Positions 37,282-46,546 of a stretch of DNA of 64,000 bases are shown here, in pieces (positions within the stretch are counted from its first letter, which is position 1; each line of letters begins with the position of its first letter). The translations under genes and the position numbers were made by a program. The stretch lies in contig JANYFE010000026.1 in NCBI GenBank assembly GCA_025362795.1, positions 1-64,000 of the forward strand, read 5' to 3'. This DNA is from Rhodobacterales bacterium. GTDB lineage: Bacteria; Pseudomonadota; Alphaproteobacteria; Rhodobacterales; Rhodobacteraceae. Under the pieces are notes generated by a model. The model saw nothing but the letters and a program-made list of their open reading frames with translations, had not been told where the DNA came from and did not search any database.

Positions 37282-38388
37282 TCAATTGTTCTGCAACACC
37301 AGCGCGGACTGCGCCTTCCAGCCGGCATGGGCAGCATCACCGGGCTGATAACTGCCCTCGGCAGCCTCGGCCTGACGTGACACCAAAACCAGAAACGCAC
37401 CCAAATCGTCACTTGTCACAAGATATTCGGTATGCTCGCCCAGAAAAATGCGGTTGACGATCCGCACCGGCACCGAAATCTCGTCCTCGCCAACCCGGCG
37501 CAGGGCAATTTGCTCTGGCCGCAGGCTGACGCTGACCTTTTCGCCCACTGCGGCCCCGGTGGCGCAGCGCCCGCCAAGCCGCCGCCCGCCGCCGGCCAGG
37601 ATCGTGCCGAGTCCCGCGGTCACAGTATCAAGGACGCCATCAAAGAAATTGGTCTTTCCTACGAAATCGGCGACATAGCGGCTGGCAGGCTGGTCATACA
37701 GTTCGGTTGGCGACCCGATCTGCACGATCCTGCCGCCGCGCATGACGCAGATCCGGTCGCTCATCGACAGGGCCTCTTCCTGATCATGGGTGACCAACAC
37801 AAAGGTGATGCCCAGTTTGCGCTGCAAGGTCTGCAATTCAATCTGCATGTCCCGCCGCAATTTGCGGTCCAGCGCCGACAATGGTTCGTCCAGCAACAAC
37901 AGCTTGGGCTGATTGATGATGGCGCGGGCCAAAGCGACCCGCTGCTGCTGCCCACCCGACATTTCCCAGATGCGCCGTTGGCCGAAACCGGGCAATCGCA
38001 CCGTGTCCAGCGCCGCTTCAACTTGCGCCGCGATCGCGGACCGGTCCAGCCGGGGCCGCAGTTGCCGCAGCCCGTAAGAGATGTTGTCGGCCACCGTCAG
38101 ATGCGGGAACAGCGCGTAATGCTGGAACACCATGTTGACCGGGCGGCGATGGGCAGGCAGGTCGTTGATCACCTGACCCTCCAGCAGCACATCGCCGCTG
38201 GTCGGTGCCTCGAACCCCGCCAGCATCCGCAGCGCTGTGGTCTTGCCACAACCGGATGGCCCCAGAAACGACAGAAACTCGCCGCGTTGAATGGTCAGGT
38301 TAAGATTATCCGCCGCGACCACGTCGCCAAACTTCTTCGTAGCACCGCGAAAGGCGGCAATCGGGGCGGTGTCTTGCGATTGGGTCAT
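37282..38388 (-). CDS. potA: Polyamine-type ABC ATPase, PotA-like
   Basis: A 368-residue ATPase with Walker [10 protein letters not shown], signature MSGGQQQR and Walker [15 protein letters not shown]-terminal TOBE domain (about 280-355) has [13 protein letters not shown] at 38388 has AAAGG upstream and gives PotA length; the open frame continues further upstream without homology. First gene of the potADBC-like operon. Confidence 0.92.
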   Translation of the reverse strand: MTQSQDTAPIAAFRGATKKFGDVVAADNLNLTIQRGEFLSFLGPSGCGKTTALRMLAGFEAPTSGDVLLEGQVINDLPAHRRPVNMVFQHYALFPHLTVADNISYGLRQLRPRLDRSAIAAQVEAALDTVRLPGFGQRRIWEMSGGQQQRVALARAIINQPKLLLLDEPLSALDRKLRRDMQIELQTLQRKLGITFVLVTHDQEEALSMSDRICVMRGGRIVQIGSPTELYDQPASRYVADFVGKTNFFDGVLDTVTAGLGTILAGGGRRLGGRCATGAAVGEKVSVSLRPEQIALRRVGEDEISVPVRIVNRIFLGEHTEYLVTSDDLGAFLVLVSRQAEAAEGSYQPGDAAHAGWKAQSALVLQNN

Positions 38389-39107
38389 GGTGCCTTTGGG
38401 AATGCGAGGCGGCCCGCCAGAGCCTTGGCCCGACCATAGAAATCCTTGTTGAACATGTATATACCTGAATGCACCGTGCCGCCCGATCGCTGCCGCCCCG
38501 TTTTGCGGCCGCAAAAGCGGCTGGAACGCAGGCATAGTTCACCGCCCATCCTCCGGCCAACCCAGACAGCAGCGCCAATCGCGGTCGCATCTGGATCCGT
38601 CGCGCTTGCCTCGCTGGTGCAGCGGCTGCCGGCCTATACCAAAGTTCGTATGGTTCGGATCGGTGGATATTGGCGGAGAGAGGGTTCGTTTCCGTCTGGC
38701 CTTTGGCATCCTTGGCACCTGCCAGCTTCGCTGGTCGGTGACGCGGCTTCAAATCCGCGTTTGCGGCGCTTCGGGTCATCGCTGCAACCCAAGTCTCCGC
38801 AGAGAACCCACCCTGAAACTGACCTCGCCAGCCACCCTCTGCGGGCCGCCGGTCCAAACTCCGCCGGCACGAAATCTGCGCTTTGCTTTTGCAACTGCCA
38901 GCGGCGTCCGAAATGCCAACAGCGTGACAACGCGCAATGTTTGGGCTAGTTTGGCCGAAAACAGGCATGGCTTTGATGCGACGTGGCCACGCGGCTGCGG
39001 TGACAGTGTGTCAGAAAATTCCGACCGCGCATCAGGCTTGACAACGGGCGTTCAAGACAGGGATTACATTGACTGGCGATGTGATCAATTCAGGCAAGGA
39101 CGAGACA
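38389..39107. other. 719-bp divergent intergenic region, potA to tpsB
   Basis: No convincing gene was found. It holds a 16-bp perfect palindrome TTTTGCGGCCGCAAAA (38501-38516) about 112 bp upstream of potA. It also holds an AT-rich GTATATAC palindrome near 38457 in the likely potA promoter. A consensus -35 TTGACA is at 38-43 past 39000, upstream of the secretion operon. The middle (about 38540-38950) has nothing recognisable and may be decayed coding sequence. Confidence 0.45.
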
Positions 39108-40907
39108 ATGGCAGTCATAGCCGTCAGTGCTTTGCGGCGCAGCGCCCTTCGAAACACGCTGATCGGCAGCAGCCTAGTCATGGGCCTGCTGCCTGCGGCC
39201 ATGCGGGCCCAGACGGTCGAACAGCACCCCGCTCCGGTGCTTTTCGGGGCGCAGACGGCTACATTGTCCGCCGCGGCGCTGGCCAACCACCAAACCGACC
39301 CGACCCCCTTTGGCATCAACCTCGCCGGCATTGCCGTGGTGGACGCGCACACCCACGGCCCCGCAGCCCTGCCGCATGCGTTGCGCGGCGTTGACACGTC
39401 ACTTGCCGGGACAACCGCGCAAACCGCAGCTTTTCGCGCCCTCCTGACCAAATATGTCGGCAAACCCCTGTCTTACAAGCTGATCAGCGCGGTCGAGGCC
39501 GACATCACCCAGTTTTACCGCGACAACGGCCGGTCACTGGTCAATGTCACCGTGCCGCCGCAGGAAATCACCGGCGGCGTGCTGCAAATCAACGTCAACA
39601 CCTTCGTTCTGGAAACCACCAAGGTCGAAGGTTCGGCCGCGTCGGGCTTTCTCAACAGCCAGATTCGCCTGAAACCGGGGCAAGAGGTCGATACCAACCG
39701 GCTTTTGGATGACGTGAACTGGCTGAACCTCAACCCGTTCCGCCATGTGTCGGTTGTGTTTGAACCCGGTGCCACGCCAGATTCCACAAAGCTGATCCTG
39801 CAAGTGACCAACGGTCGCCCATGGTCCGCCTATCTGGGCGCGTCGAATGCCGGCACCAAGGATACCGGGCGCAGCCGGGTGTTCGGCGGGTTCAACATGT
39901 CAGCCCTGCCTTGGCAGGATCACCAGTTGTCCTACCAGTTCACCGGGTCCCCGGACAATCTGGCGAAGTTCGACCTATGGGGCACCGGCACCCACAAAGG
40001 CTATCTGTCGCATGCGCTGACCTATTTCGTGCCGATCACCACGGCAGGTGGCTTCCGCACCAAAGTCACCTTCGGTGTCAGCCATATCTCCAGCTATTCC
40101 GCCTCTGCCAGCGTGCTGAGCGCGGGTACCGAAACCTCGGTCGGCAATCTCGAGTTGTCCTTTCCCCTGCCCAAAACCACCGGTACTTTCAGCCTGGTGC
40201 CAGAGATCTACCTGCAGGGCGAATACGACGCCTATACCCGCACCCAGTTCTTTGCGGGCATCCCCCTACCGGCAGAGAAAACCCGCCTGACCCATGGCGT
40301 CCTTGGCTTCCGCACCGGCATAACCGGCGAGATCATGGGCAAAAAAACGCGCGGCAACGCTGATATCGGGCTGGTCCTTGGCAGGCAGGCCACCCAGGGC
40401 GACGACAGCTTTACCTATGCCATGACCAAATTCTCGGTCAGCCAGGAAGTGTTCTTTGACAAGGACCGCTCGCTGAAAGTTCGACTGAACGGACAGTATT
40501 CCGGGGCCAATGGCCAGAACGGCGCGGCCCTCCTGCACCCGCTGGAACAGATGTCGCTGGGCGGCGATGGCACCGTGCGCGGGTATCCGGTCAATGGCGT
40601 CGCCAGCCAGACCGCCATCGCATCAAGCATCCAGTACAATTTCGCGCCGCTAAGCTTCAAGGCGGGCAGCCATGACGGCACGTTCCGCCCGCATGTCTTT
40701 GCCGATATCGGTGCGGCGCGCGGCAACGAAAACGCGGTGGGCGGCCATGTCAACGGGGCGCATATGGTGGCGGTCGGTGTCGGCGGAGAGTTCGGCATTG
40801 GCGAAGATCTGGTGGGCACGCTTGATCTGGCCGATGCGCTGACCGATGCCGGTGCAACCAAAAGCGGCGACTTCAGCATCGCCTTCCAGATGACCGCCCG
40901 GTTCTGA
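39108..40907 (+). CDS. Two-partner secretion outer-membrane transporter (FhaC/ShlB type)
   Basis: A 599-residue TpsB protein. After a signal peptide (cut near AAMRA) and about 90 variable residues come POTRA-type segments, including QFYRDNGRSLVNVTVPPQEI and NWLNLNPFRHVSVVFEPG. The C-terminal half is a beta-barrel of the ShlB/FhaC/HecB family ending in a terminal Phe (AFQMTARF), as barrel proteins usually do. It secretes the large exoprotein encoded downstream. ATG at 39108 follows AAGGA and starts the signal peptide. Confidence 0.92.
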   Translation: MAVIAVSALRRSALRNTLIGSSLVMGLLPAAMRAQTVEQHPAPVLFGAQTATLSAAALANHQTDPTPFGINLAGIAVVDAHTHGPAALPHALRGVDTSLAGTTAQTAAFRALLTKYVGKPLSYKLISAVEADITQFYRDNGRSLVNVTVPPQEITGGVLQINVNTFVLETTKVEGSAASGFLNSQIRLKPGQEVDTNRLLDDVNWLNLNPFRHVSVVFEPGATPDSTKLILQVTNGRPWSAYLGASNAGTKDTGRSRVFGGFNMSALPWQDHQLSYQFTGSPDNLAKFDLWGTGTHKGYLSHALTYFVPITTAGGFRTKVTFGVSHISSYSASASVLSAGTETSVGNLELSFPLPKTTGTFSLVPEIYLQGEYDAYTRTQFFAGIPLPAEKTRLTHGVLGFRTGITGEIMGKKTRGNADIGLVLGRQATQGDDSFTYAMTKFSVSQEVFFDKDRSLKVRLNGQYSGANGQNGAALLHPLEQMSLGGDGTVRGYPVNGVASQTAIASSIQYNFAPLSFKAGSHDGTFRPHVFADIGAARGNENAVGGHVNGAHMVAVGVGGEFGIGEDLVGTLDLADALTDAGATKSGDFSIAFQMTARF

Positions 40908-40952
40908 CGGCGCGGCTTGCGGCCCGTTCCTTGCCTGCCAGAAAGTATAGCC

Positions 40953-41531
40953 ATGCATTTCGCCATGATCCTCGCCGTTGCCACCCTGATCGCCGGGCCC
41001 GGCCTTGCGCAAACTGCCCCGACCGCGACGACCGCAACCTTTGGCGACTGGACCGTCAGTTGCACGATTGCCGCCAGTACCGATGCCGCCACGCCGGCCA
41101 AACTGTGCGAGATGACGACCAAGCTGAACCTCAAGGGCAACGACGGGCAGTTGCATCCCTTGTTGCAAATCGCCATCGGCCAGCCACCCGACGCCGCTGT
41201 GGCCCGTATCGTGCTGCAACTGCCGGTCGACGTGGCGCTGCGCGATCCGGTGGCCTTGTCAGTTGACAAGGTTACCGCCGCCCCCACCGCTGATGCCCCG
41301 ACCACCCTGGCGCCGCAAGATGATCTGTTGTCCGCCAGCTATCTGGCCTGTGCCGCCACCGGCTGCCTAGCCGATGCCGTGCTGCCGGGTGACGTTCTGG
41401 CCCGGTTGCGCAAGGCCAAGACGCTCAACGTCACCTTCACCAGCATTTCCGGCCCCAAAAAAATCACCGTGCCCGTCTCGCTGAACGGCTTTGGCGATGC
41501 GTTGATCGATCTGGGTCTGGCTGCGAAATGA
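40953..41531 (+). CDS. IalB-family (invasion-associated locus B) protein
   Basis: A 192-residue secreted protein with a signal peptide (cut near GLAQT). It has the IalB-family opening FGDWTVSC, a paired Cys a little later (AKLCEMTT) and a second Cys pair (YLACAATGC). IalB-like proteins are periplasmic or surface proteins of unclear biochemistry. Its position between the TpsB transporter and the TpsA exoprotein suggests a helper for secretion or folding, but this is inference. Confidence 0.8.
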   Translation: MHFAMILAVATLIAGPGLAQTAPTATTATFGDWTVSCTIAASTDAATPAKLCEMTTKLNLKGNDGQLHPLLQIAIGQPPDAAVARIVLQLPVDVALRDPVALSVDKVTAAPTADAPTTLAPQDDLLSASYLACAATGCLADAVLPGDVLARLRKAKTLNVTFTSISGPKKITVPVSLNGFGDALIDLGLAAK

Positions 41532-41714
41532 GCCAGCACTTTCGCCAACTAGGCGCAAATAAAGTAGGTTCGCGCCGCGCAACTCGTGTAATACTGCGAC
41601 TGAATCGATGCTTGCATCCAGCCAGGGCTTGCGGAGTGTTCTCCGATCGTCCGGCGTTTTTTGGTGTTTTGTGGTTTTCTGTTCCCCCTGTTTTGAAGGG
41701 ATGAGGTGATCGCA

Positions 41715-44700
41715 ATGGCCCGCACACCATTTCTGGCTGCCTGTCTTACGGCTTGCGTCTTGCTGCCCGGCGTTCTGCATGCCGACGGCCCCTTGCCGAC
41801 AGACCCCACGGTTGTGGCAGGCGACATCACCATCACCAGCCCCTCGGCGACCCAGCTGCTGGTGCAGCAAAACGGCTCCGCGGGCATCGTGGACTGGGGC
41901 AGCTTTTCAATCGGCGCAGGCTATGGCGTGGCCATTCAGAATGGTGCGGGTGCAACGCTGAACCGGGTGACGGGGGGCGATCTGTCGCAGATCATGGGGT
42001 CGCTGACCGCCACCGGCTCGGCCTATCTCGTCAATCAGAACGGCATCATCATCGGTAGGGATGGCGCGGTGAACACCGGCGGGCGCTTCATAGCCTCCGC
42101 TCTCGACATCGCCAATTCCGATTTCCTGAACGGCGGCGACAACACGTTTGCGGGGGACACCCCGGCTTATGTGATCAACCTTGGCCAGATCGCCTCGCTG
42201 GGCGGTGACGTCTCGCTGATGGCGCGGAATGTGGTGAACGCGGGCAGCATTGCCGCACCCAACGGCACCGTCGGACTGGCAGCTGGCCGCGAGATTCTGA
42301 TGCGGGACGCGGCGGTTGCAGACGGTATGTTCGCGGTGCGTATTGGCGGCGCGGACAGTTCGGTCAGCGACAGCGGGGCGATCCGTGCCGCTGCGGCGGA
42401 ACTCCGGGCCAATGGCGGCAATGTCTACGCGCTGGCGGGCAACACCACTGGCACGATCACCGCGACGGGCGTGGCCAAGGTCAAGGGCCGGGTGTTCCTG
42501 ACCGCAGGCGACACGGGCAAGGTTACGGTCGACAAGGCCGTCAAGGCTGCCAATGCCGATGGCAGCGGCGGCGCGATCACTGTCAGCGGTGGCACGGTTG
42601 ATCTGCCGGGGCGGCTGGATGCTTCGGGCAGCACAGGCGGCATCGTCACCGTCAATTCGGCCATTCAAACCACGTTCAGCGGCACGGTTCTGGCGTTTGG
42701 CAACGGCATTGCCGGGTCAGGCGGCTTTGCCGAAATCTCGGGCCATCACCTTACCTTCGCGGGCACTGTCAACACCGGCGGCGGCTCCGTCCTGATCGAC
42801 CCCGACAATATCGAAATCACCACCGGCAGCGCCATTTTGCTGGGCGCTTCGACCATGACGCCTGACAGCATCATCGCCATGCTGGGTAATCAGGACGTGA
42901 TCATCGAAACCACGGGAACGGACGTGCTGGCGGGCGTGATCCTGGTCAGCAACGATGTCAACTACAGTTCGACCCACAGCCTGACCCTGCTCGCCCACGG
43001 CGACATTCTGGCCTATGCCTCGCTGGTCAACAGCAGCGGGCAGTCCGGTGGCGATATCAATCTCGTCGCGGGCTGGGATGGCAGCACCAACATCACCACT
43101 TTTGACCCAGCGCCCTTCGACAGCGCCGATCTGATAAGCCAGACCCTGTTCGGCGTCAGCAGTGGGGCGAGCTATACCATCATAGAATCGACCCCAGCCG
43201 CCACCGGCTCGGTCTTTATTGGCGATGGCTATGCGTCCAACAGCGTCGCCGTCGGCTCGCGGAACGGCAGCACGCGGGTTTACGCCAACACGCTGGTCCT
43301 GACCGGCTCCAGCAATTCCAGTTCCTACTTTGGCTATGCGCAACTGGGCTACAACATCTCGTCCAGCAACAACGGCGTGCGCGGTGCCATTTCGGTGCGC
43401 ACCACTGGCGACATCGACCTGATGGCCGGCAGCGCGGCGAATGCCTATGCCCAGATTGGTCATGCCGGCGTCTACAGTTCCGAAGGTGTGGCCACGGCCC
43501 GGGTCGATGCGCCGATCACGGTGGAAACCGCTGGCAACCTGTCGCTGATCGCCAACCCCGCCAGTTTCAACACCTATGCCATGATCGGTCATGGCGCGGT
43601 TGTTGGCAATACCGCCAATGGCCTGCGCTCTGGCGATATCACGGTCACGGTCGGTGGTGAGGTGTCGCTGCAAAGCGCTTACGAATTGTATCACAACCCG
43701 GCTTGGATCGGACACAGATCGAACGCTTTCAATGGTGTGACGACCGCCAATGTCCTCTTGACCGCTGCGGCGTTTGACCTTGACGGCATAACCAGAGTCG
43801 GGTCCGGCGGGCTGGGCACGCTGGATATCTCGATGATTGGCAGCCTGTTGCAGGGCGGCAATGTGACGGTCATCGCCACCGAGAGCGGCCTCAATCTGAT
43901 CAATCAGACCTTCGGGAATTGCGAATGCAATTACATCACCGCCCCCGGTGATTTTCTGGTTCAAACCGCAGGCGACATCCACCTCGATTCCAGCTTTTTC
44001 TTCTCGAATCTCGGCCGTGGTAACGCCATTCTTGCGGCAGGCGGCAATTTTTTCAATGACACGCTTGGTTCCGGTTTCGGCACGATGAAGGACCGCTGGC
44101 TGGTCTATTCCGCCCGGCCGGACCAAAATCTTGACGACATCGGCGTGATGGATGCCAATTTCATCCAGTTCGGAACGACCTTCGATCCCGCCGATCCCAA
44201 CGCCGCCAGCCTGCCGTCCGGCAATGGTCTGGTCTATGCGGTCGCCCCGATTGTCACAGTCGGCCCTGCGACGATGACCTATGGCGGCGTGCTGGTGCCA
44301 CCCTCTGTCGTCGTGACGGTGAACGGGGACGCGGTGGCGGCGGATGCGTTCGGCTTTAACCTGTCTGACCCGCGCTACACATCCCAGGTCACGCTTTCGG
44401 CGGACGGATATGCCAATGCCGGGGTCTATGCCAAGGGACTGACCGTTGATCGCACCGCGGCCACTGCGGCACGGGTTATCGGCGTGCGGACCGTGGCCGG
44501 CCAACTGACCGTCGATCGCGCCGTGATCGGTGTGCAATTGGCGGACGAGGAAAAACTCTATGACGGCACCGGCCTTTACACCGGCACCGTAACCCTGACC
44601 GGCTTTGTCGGCAGCGATGGTGCCGGCCTGCTGACCTCTGGCCCGGATTTCGGCTACAGCGGCGGCGACAATGGCGGGGTGAATGCGGGCAGCTACCTGG

Positions 44701-46445
44701 TCTCCGCCAGCGGCCTGACCGAATCCAGCGGCAATTACAGCTTTGACCTGACCGACACCGCGACCTTGACGATTGATCAGGTCCGATTGTTCGCCGCGAT
44801 CACCGGCAATCCGACCAAGACTTATGACGGCACCACCGCCGCCACCCTGACCGCCGCCAACTTCCTGCTTTCCGGCTTCATCGGAACCGAAGGTGCGACC
44901 GTCACCCAGACCGCAGGCCTCTATGCGTCCCCTGACGCCGCCGCGACCAATTCGGTGCGCACAACCTTGGGCGCAAGCAATTTCACCGCCAACTCCGGGA
45001 CGCTGCTGGCCAATTACGTGTTGCCGGTCAACGCCTCAGGCGCGGGCGACATCACGCAGGCCGCCCTGACCGCCGCCATCACCGGCAATCCGACCAAGAT
45101 CTATGACGGAAATACCGCCGCCATTCTGACCGCTGGCGACTTTACCCTCACCGGATTCGCCACGGGGCAGGGCGCCGCGGTAAACCAGACTGCCGGCAGC
45201 TACGCCTCGGCCAATGCCTCTGCCACCAACGCGGTGACGGCCGCGCTGTCGGCAAACGATTTTGCGGCCGGTTCCGGCACCGACCTGTCGAACTACATCC
45301 TGCCGGTGAGTGCCACTGGCAATGGGATTGTCAGTCGTGCCGCACTCGCTGCGACCATCACCGGACTGCCGACCAAGACCTATGACGGCACCGTTCTTGC
45401 CACCCTGACAGCGCAGTATTTCGATCTGACCGGCTTTGTCCTGGGCGAGGGCGGCTCTGTCACTAAAACCACCGGCGTTTATACCACGCAGAACGCCACC
45501 GTGCCGAACAGAGTGACCGCAAACCTGACCGCCGCAGACTTCGCAGCCAACAGCGGCACCCTGCTGGCGAATTATATCTTGCCCGCTACCGCCAGCGGCA
45601 CCGGCCTCATCAACCGCGCCGTTCTGTCCGCGGTGATCGTCGGCAACCCGACCAAACTCTTCGACGCCACCACGATTGCCAGCCTGAGCGCCGCCAATTT
45701 CAGCCTGTCAGGCTTTGTCCTGGGCGAGGGCGCCACCGTCACCCAGACCACCGGCACCTATGACACTGCCGAACTTGGCTCCGGCAAGACCATCACCGCC
45801 ACGCTGGCGCCGACCGATCTGACCGCCAATGTCGGCACCCTGCTGTCGAACTACATCCTGCCGCTGTCGGCCAGCGGCACCGGGTCGATCGCCCCACCGC
45901 CGCCGCCTGTCACGATCGAACTGACGACGCGCGGCGTTGACGCTTTCTCGACCACGACCCTGGGCGAACCGACCGGCCCCGCGCCGGGCCTCGAAGTGAT
46001 CTCGACCGAAACCACCCGCCAGATCATCGACGAGGTCAACGCCGGTGTCGCCTTCTGCAAGCAGCTGGTCCACCCGGAATATATGGTCGACTGCCTCAGC
46101 GACAGGCTGCAATCGGTCGCCGATGGCCTGTCCGCCGTCGGCGAATACTCCGAGGTGCGCAGAGCGCTGGAGGATGCGGCGCAAAAGCTGCACGCATTGG
46201 CGCTGGCGAACTCCGGCAACCTGCCGCAAGCCGTCCACCGCAGTTCCGGACGCTCCTCCTCGCGCCCGCTGACCGCGGTGTCCGACGCGACGCTGGCCCG
46301 CGTGAACGGTCAGGCGGCGGCAATCATCAACAGCACCGAACTGGTGCTGCTGCGGTCCAGCGAAAACTCGGAACGCCGGCGTGTGGCGTTCGAGCAGATC
46401 TCGCAGGTGGTGGATTCGACCAAGGTTCTGCTGCGCTCGTCCTGA
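41715..46445 (+). CDS. TPS exoprotein, filamentous haemagglutinin-type adhesin
   Basis: A 1576-residue TpsA protein. A signal peptide (cut after about A23) is followed by the TPS secretion domain (about 30-260) with LVNQNGIIIGRDGAVNTGG, which TpsB recognises. A long beta-helix part runs to about 840. MBG/YDG-type domains follow: one diverged copy, then four copies of exactly 93 residues (1029-1400) with the motif PTKTYDGT. A proline stretch leads to a helical C-terminal domain (about 1430-1576) with a Cys pair (C1448, C1460). ATG at 41715 follows GAGG. The exoprotein is probably a surface adhesin; the helical tail is not a known toxin. Confidence 0.9.
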   Translation: MARTPFLAACLTACVLLPGVLHADGPLPTDPTVVAGDITITSPSATQLLVQQNGSAGIVDWGSFSIGAGYGVAIQNGAGATLNRVTGGDLSQIMGSLTATGSAYLVNQNGIIIGRDGAVNTGGRFIASALDIANSDFLNGGDNTFAGDTPAYVINLGQIASLGGDVSLMARNVVNAGSIAAPNGTVGLAAGREILMRDAAVADGMFAVRIGGADSSVSDSGAIRAAAAELRANGGNVYALAGNTTGTITATGVAKVKGRVFLTAGDTGKVTVDKAVKAANADGSGGAITVSGGTVDLPGRLDASGSTGGIVTVNSAIQTTFSGTVLAFGNGIAGSGGFAEISGHHLTFAGTVNTGGGSVLIDPDNIEITTGSAILLGASTMTPDSIIAMLGNQDVIIETTGTDVLAGVILVSNDVNYSSTHSLTLLAHGDILAYASLVNSSGQSGGDINLVAGWDGSTNITTFDPAPFDSADLISQTLFGVSSGASYTIIESTPAATGSVFIGDGYASNSVAVGSRNGSTRVYANTLVLTGSSNSSSYFGYAQLGYNISSSNNGVRGAISVRTTGDIDLMAGSAANAYAQIGHAGVYSSEGVATARVDAPITVETAGNLSLIANPASFNTYAMIGHGAVVGNTANGLRSGDITVTVGGEVSLQSAYELYHNPAWIGHRSNAFNGVTTANVLLTAAAFDLDGITRVGSGGLGTLDISMIGSLLQGGNVTVIATESGLNLINQTFGNCECNYITAPGDFLVQTAGDIHLDSSFFFSNLGRGNAILAAGGNFFNDTLGSGFGTMKDRWLVYSARPDQNLDDIGVMDANFIQFGTTFDPADPNAASLPSGNGLVYAVAPIVTVGPATMTYGGVLVPPSVVVTVNGDAVAADAFGFNLSDPRYTSQVTLSADGYANAGVYAKGLTVDRTAATAARVIGVRTVAGQLTVDRAVIGVQLADEEKLYDGTGLYTGTVTLTGFVGSDGAGLLTSGPDFGYSGGDNGGVNAGSYLVSASGLTESSGNYSFDLTDTATLTIDQVRLFAAITGNPTKTYDGTTAATLTAANFLLSGFIGTEGATVTQTAGLYASPDAAATNSVRTTLGASNFTANSGTLLANYVLPVNASGAGDITQAALTAAITGNPTKIYDGNTAAILTAGDFTLTGFATGQGAAVNQTAGSYASANASATNAVTAALSANDFAAGSGTDLSNYILPVSATGNGIVSRAALAATITGLPTKTYDGTVLATLTAQYFDLTGFVLGEGGSVTKTTGVYTTQNATVPNRVTANLTAADFAANSGTLLANYILPATASGTGLINRAVLSAVIVGNPTKLFDATTIASLSAANFSLSGFVLGEGATVTQTTGTYDTAELGSGKTITATLAPTDLTANVGTLLSNYILPLSASGTGSIAPPPPPVTIELTTRGVDAFSTTTLGEPTGPAPGLEVISTETTRQIIDEVNAGVAFCKQLVHPEYMVDCLSDRLQSVADGLSAVGEYSEVRRALEDAAQKLHALALANSGNLPQAVHRSSGRSSSRPLTAVSDATLARVNGQAAAIINSTELVLLRSSENSERRRVAFEQISQVVDSTKVLLRSS
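44799..45914 (+). repeat. Four 279-bp tandem repeats in the exoprotein gene
   Basis: Copies begin at 44799, 45078, 45357 and 45636, all exactly 279 bp apart. Each opens with ATCACCGG-type sequence encoding PTK-YDGT and ends with a SNYILP-type strand. A diverged fifth copy precedes them at about 44520. Exact length with diverged sequence points to selection on domain size, while retained DNA similarity leaves room for copy-number change by recombination. Confidence 0.9.
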
Positions 46446-46472
46446 CCCGGACCCGCTTTTCAGTGTCAAAAC

Positions 46473-46497
46473 CGGCCGATCCTTCCGCCTTCGGCCG
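46473..46497 (-). terminator. Likely terminator for the arabinofuranosidase gene
   Basis: A 7-bp stem CGGCCGA/TCGGCCG with an 11-nt loop is followed, read leftward, by GTTTTGA. It lies 50-74 bp past the stop of the GH51 gene, in the convergent space with the exoprotein gene. Confidence 0.5.
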
Positions 46498-46546
46498 CGC
46501 CCCGCCACTTCAAGCGAAGCCCGACCGTCAGGCAGCGATGCGTCGC

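Noticed and set aside
42717-44537. A 606-codon minus-strand frame opposite the exoprotein gene
   Set aside because: Shadow frame; the plus-strand protein has signal peptide, TPS domain and repeats in register.
44520-45914. CRISPR-like array
   Set aside because: The repeat unit is 279 bp and in frame, encoding protein domains; there are no short repeats with unique spacers anywhere in the window.
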